Assembly: GCA_012269545.1 (NCBI GenBank)
Contig: JAAXKB010000079.1
Span: 1 to 43,505 of the forward strand
Reading direction: 5' to 3'
Source: Gammaproteobacteria bacterium
Lineage (GTDB): Bacteria; Pseudomonadota; Gammaproteobacteria; Pseudomonadales; Azotimanducaceae
DNA length: 43,505 nucleotides
This document shows, piece after piece, positions 42,227-43,505 of this stretch. The notes under the pieces were generated by a model that had not been told where the DNA came from, did not search any database, and worked only from the letters and a program-made list of their open reading frames with translations. The stretch's first letter is position 1; each line of letters begins with the position of its first letter. The translations under genes were made by a program, and so were the position numbers.

Positions 42227-43012
42227 CTAATCTAGGTTAGTTGAGGCGGCGGCTTGCGCACCTACGTCGTCGGCACTTTGCAACCTCGCCAACGCACGCT
42301 CAACTGCTACCATCCGTTTGTTCGACGCGATCCGAAAGGCATCAAAGGCCAGTACTGCCTCAGTATTTTCTGACACTTGCGGGCTCAGAGCCGCTTCGAT
42401 CTTTGCAAGACCTTGGGTCGCTACATTGCTTTTGTCGACCAACGCTCGCTGGGAACGCAACATTTGCTGCAGCTGAAGTTCGAGACTGGTGACCTGATCG
42501 ATGACTTGTTGCTGAACTTTTAAGGCTTCTTCGTGACGACCTGTAGCAGCTTTCAAATCCCGATTACTTGCGCGAATGCCGTTTAATGTGGCACTTACGG
42601 TTTTCAGCCCAGCCTGATTCTCCTTAATCCAATCTTTGTTGCGTTCGTTGGCAATGGCCCAGAGCTTGCGAATCTCAGATTCCCACAAATTTATTTGCTC
42701 TTTCGTATCTTGCCCCTCTTGGCTCATCGCGGTGTCCGTTGCAGACAATCGTTGCTCCAAAACCGCCAATCGTCTATTTGCGTCGTTGAGTCGGTCTTGT
42801 TCTGCCGCGAGCATCTGTTGTTGATTGGCGATAAACCAGCCCGCGCCAGCCAAACCCGCCACCATCAGAGCCAGAAGAAGTGTGGTTGCCATACCGCCGC
42901 CACCTGCGGGCTTACTTAATGGCCTGCGTGTCCCGCTGGAACGATAGCGATCATTCTCTTGGGTAGACAAAACGTCCTTGGTGGATTCATCCATGGGTTG
43001 CGCTCTTTTCAT
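42227..43012 (-). CDS. hypothetical single-pass membrane protein with coiled coil
   Basis: This 261-aa protein has a cytoplasmic, charged N-terminus (to about residue 40, with a GGGG turn), one transmembrane helix (ATTLLLALMVAGLAGAGWFI, about 41-60), and then a long helical region rich in Gln, Glu, Leu and Ala (about 61-210) that reads as coiled coil and presumably lies in the periplasm. A GTG at 43018 with GAGG 5 bases upstream is an equally good start. No enzyme motif is present. It resembles general envelope scaffold proteins only in layout. It is divergent from the HvfA-like gene. Confidence 0.68.
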   Translation of the reverse strand: MKRAQPMDESTKDVLSTQENDRYRSSGTRRPLSKPAGGGGMATTLLLALMVAGLAGAGWFIANQQQMLAAEQDRLNDANRRLAVLEQRLSATDTAMSQEGQDTKEQINLWESEIRKLWAIANERNKDWIKENQAGLKTVSATLNGIRASNRDLKAATGRHEEALKVQQQVIDQVTSLELQLQQMLRSQRALVDKSNVATQGLAKIEAALSPQVSENTEAVLAFDAFRIASNKRMVAVERALARLQSADDVGAQAAASTNLD

Positions 43013-43018
43013 CGACAC

Positions 43019-43320
43019 GGTGACCTCAATTATAGAAACGATATGCACCACATGACAGCGGCGAGTACGAAAATCGTAAAGCTGACCGCTGATCCAGATA
43101 ATGCTACGGCCTGTCGGTTTCGCGTTTTGACTTAGGCAGGCATCCGTAGGGTCGACTGTATTGGCCGAGATTGGTTTTCACTGGCTTTTCTTGAACGCAC
43201 TGAGGGGTATTCATCCAGTAGCTTTTAACGAAGGTCTCCTAACAGAGGTCTTAGAAAACCAAGCGTAACCGGGCATGAACGAAACGTTTTATCAGTAATT
43301 TCAATTTCAGGTCTCTTGTT
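43019..43320 (+). promoter_or_regulatory. divergent intergenic region before the HvfA-like gene
   Basis: This roughly 300-base region between two divergent genes holds three copies of AGGTCT (43232-43237, 43246-43251, 43309-43314), the first two 14 bases apart. It also has a CGTAACC element (43264-43270) with CGTTT at 43285, giving AAC-N15-CGT, a spacing close to that of ECF-sigma promoters. No canonical sigma-70 pair stands out for the plus strand. Regulation of HvfA/DUF2282-type operons by ECF sigma factors is known in other bacteria; here it is inferred. Confidence 0.35.
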
Positions 43321-43505
43321 ATGATTAAAAAACCCACGAAAAAATCCGTCGCGCTTGCGGTCAGTGCGGCCTTAGCAACTTCCCTAGCAGCGTCACCGCT
43401 AACTCATGCGAATCCACCATCGGACAACTCCTCGCTCTTAAACGCAGCGACTTTGGCAGGTGGTTATATGCAGTTCGCATTGAACGGCGAAGGTAAATGC
43501 GGCGA
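43321..43505 (+). CDS. HvfA-like secreted RiPP precursor (partial, 3' end outside window)
   Basis: The visible 61 residues begin with a Lys-rich n-region and hydrophobic core (KKSVALAVSAALATSLAAS) and a probable signal-peptidase site after THA (residue 30). A short linker with a GGYMQF stretch follows (LNAATLAGGYM), and the window ends in EGKCG (57-61), with the next codon beginning GA. The signal peptide plus a Gly-Tyr segment followed by EGKCG repeats is the signature of HvfA-type precursors. Their EGKCG cysteines are turned into copper-binding thiooxazole/oxazolone groups by the DUF692 enzyme HvfB with HvfC. The gene is cut by the window, so repeat number and partner genes cannot be seen. 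The ATG at 43321 has only a distant AGG as ribosome site, but no other start fits the leader. Confidence 0.78.
   Translation, partial: MIKKPTKKSVALAVSAALATSLAASPLTHANPPSDNSSLLNAATLAGGYMQFALNGEGKCG

Noticed and set aside
43321-43505. DUF2282/BufA1 four-cysteine bufferin as the identity of the last gene
   Set aside because: The visible part shows EGKCG rather than the paired-cysteine pattern of DUF2282; the unseen remainder could still change this.
1-43505. Mobile elements, CRISPR arrays, tRNA or rRNA genes
   Set aside because: I found no transposase, integrase catalytic domain, regularly spaced repeat array, or tRNA-like cloverleaf that I could support.

Overview
The window reads as a chromosomal segment of a free-living, aerobic, probably marine gammaproteobacterium. 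The mix of rhlB, sbcB (exonuclease I), miaE, metR-argO and dinB is typical of Gammaproteobacteria. The CoA-transferase, acyl-CoA carboxylase, crotonase and SDR genes recall lipid- or branched-acid-degrading marine lineages such as Halieaceae and relatives. That assignment is inference; there is no rRNA or other decisive marker here. Base composition looks even (GC-moderate) and genes are tightly packed, often with ATGA/GTGA overlaps. I see no IS element, integrase, tRNA, rRNA or CRISPR array. No gene-free stretch exceeds about 310 bases.

Layout from left to right: 93-593, an unknown protein; 800-3144, an AMACR-like CoA transferase divergent from dinB; 3141-4901, an MsbA-like ABC exporter convergent with dinB; 5095-7584, an esterase, miaE and a GT-A glycosyltransferase in a row; 7736-9978, argC coupled to a type Ic aspartate aminotransferase; 10021-16120, a long plus-strand run of rhlB with an acidic N-terminus, a Nit-type amidase, an AI-2E family permease, hisC, a luciferase-like oxidoreductase and a SixA-like phosphatase; 16237-17158, two unknown membrane proteins; 17218-18662, a periplasmic metallo-beta-lactamase-fold hydrolase and a PNPOx-like protein; 18670-20208, argO and metR with a MetR box on the metR start.

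20375-23993 is a small glycan-type cassette: GT4, methyltransferase, alpha/alpha-barrel protein, and on the other strand a second methyltransferase. 24009-30606 (minus strand) holds an acyl-CoA carboxylase locus (biotin carboxylase, separate 73-aa biotin carrier, carboxyltransferase) with a crotonase and a hydroxyacyl-CoA-type SDR, downstream of purC. 30651-32648 is an SDR plus a cystathionine gamma-synthase family enzyme. 32748-36003 is a pair of coupled NUDIX genes followed by a PAS-GGDEF-EAL gene that is interrupted, apparently by two compensating indels. 36076-39753 holds exonuclease I overlapping a two-gene osmoprotectant-type ABC importer whose binding protein is fused to the permease. 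39774-42162 holds an SLC13-family carrier and a PlsC-type acyltransferase. 42227-43012 is an unknown membrane/coiled-coil protein.

The most exciting item is cut by the right edge. From 43321 a secreted small protein begins with a clear signal peptide and runs into an EGKCG motif at the last bases. This is the hallmark of HvfA-type precursors of copper-binding, thiooxazole-modified RiPPs. Its modification genes (hvfB, DUF692; hvfC) would be expected just outside the window.
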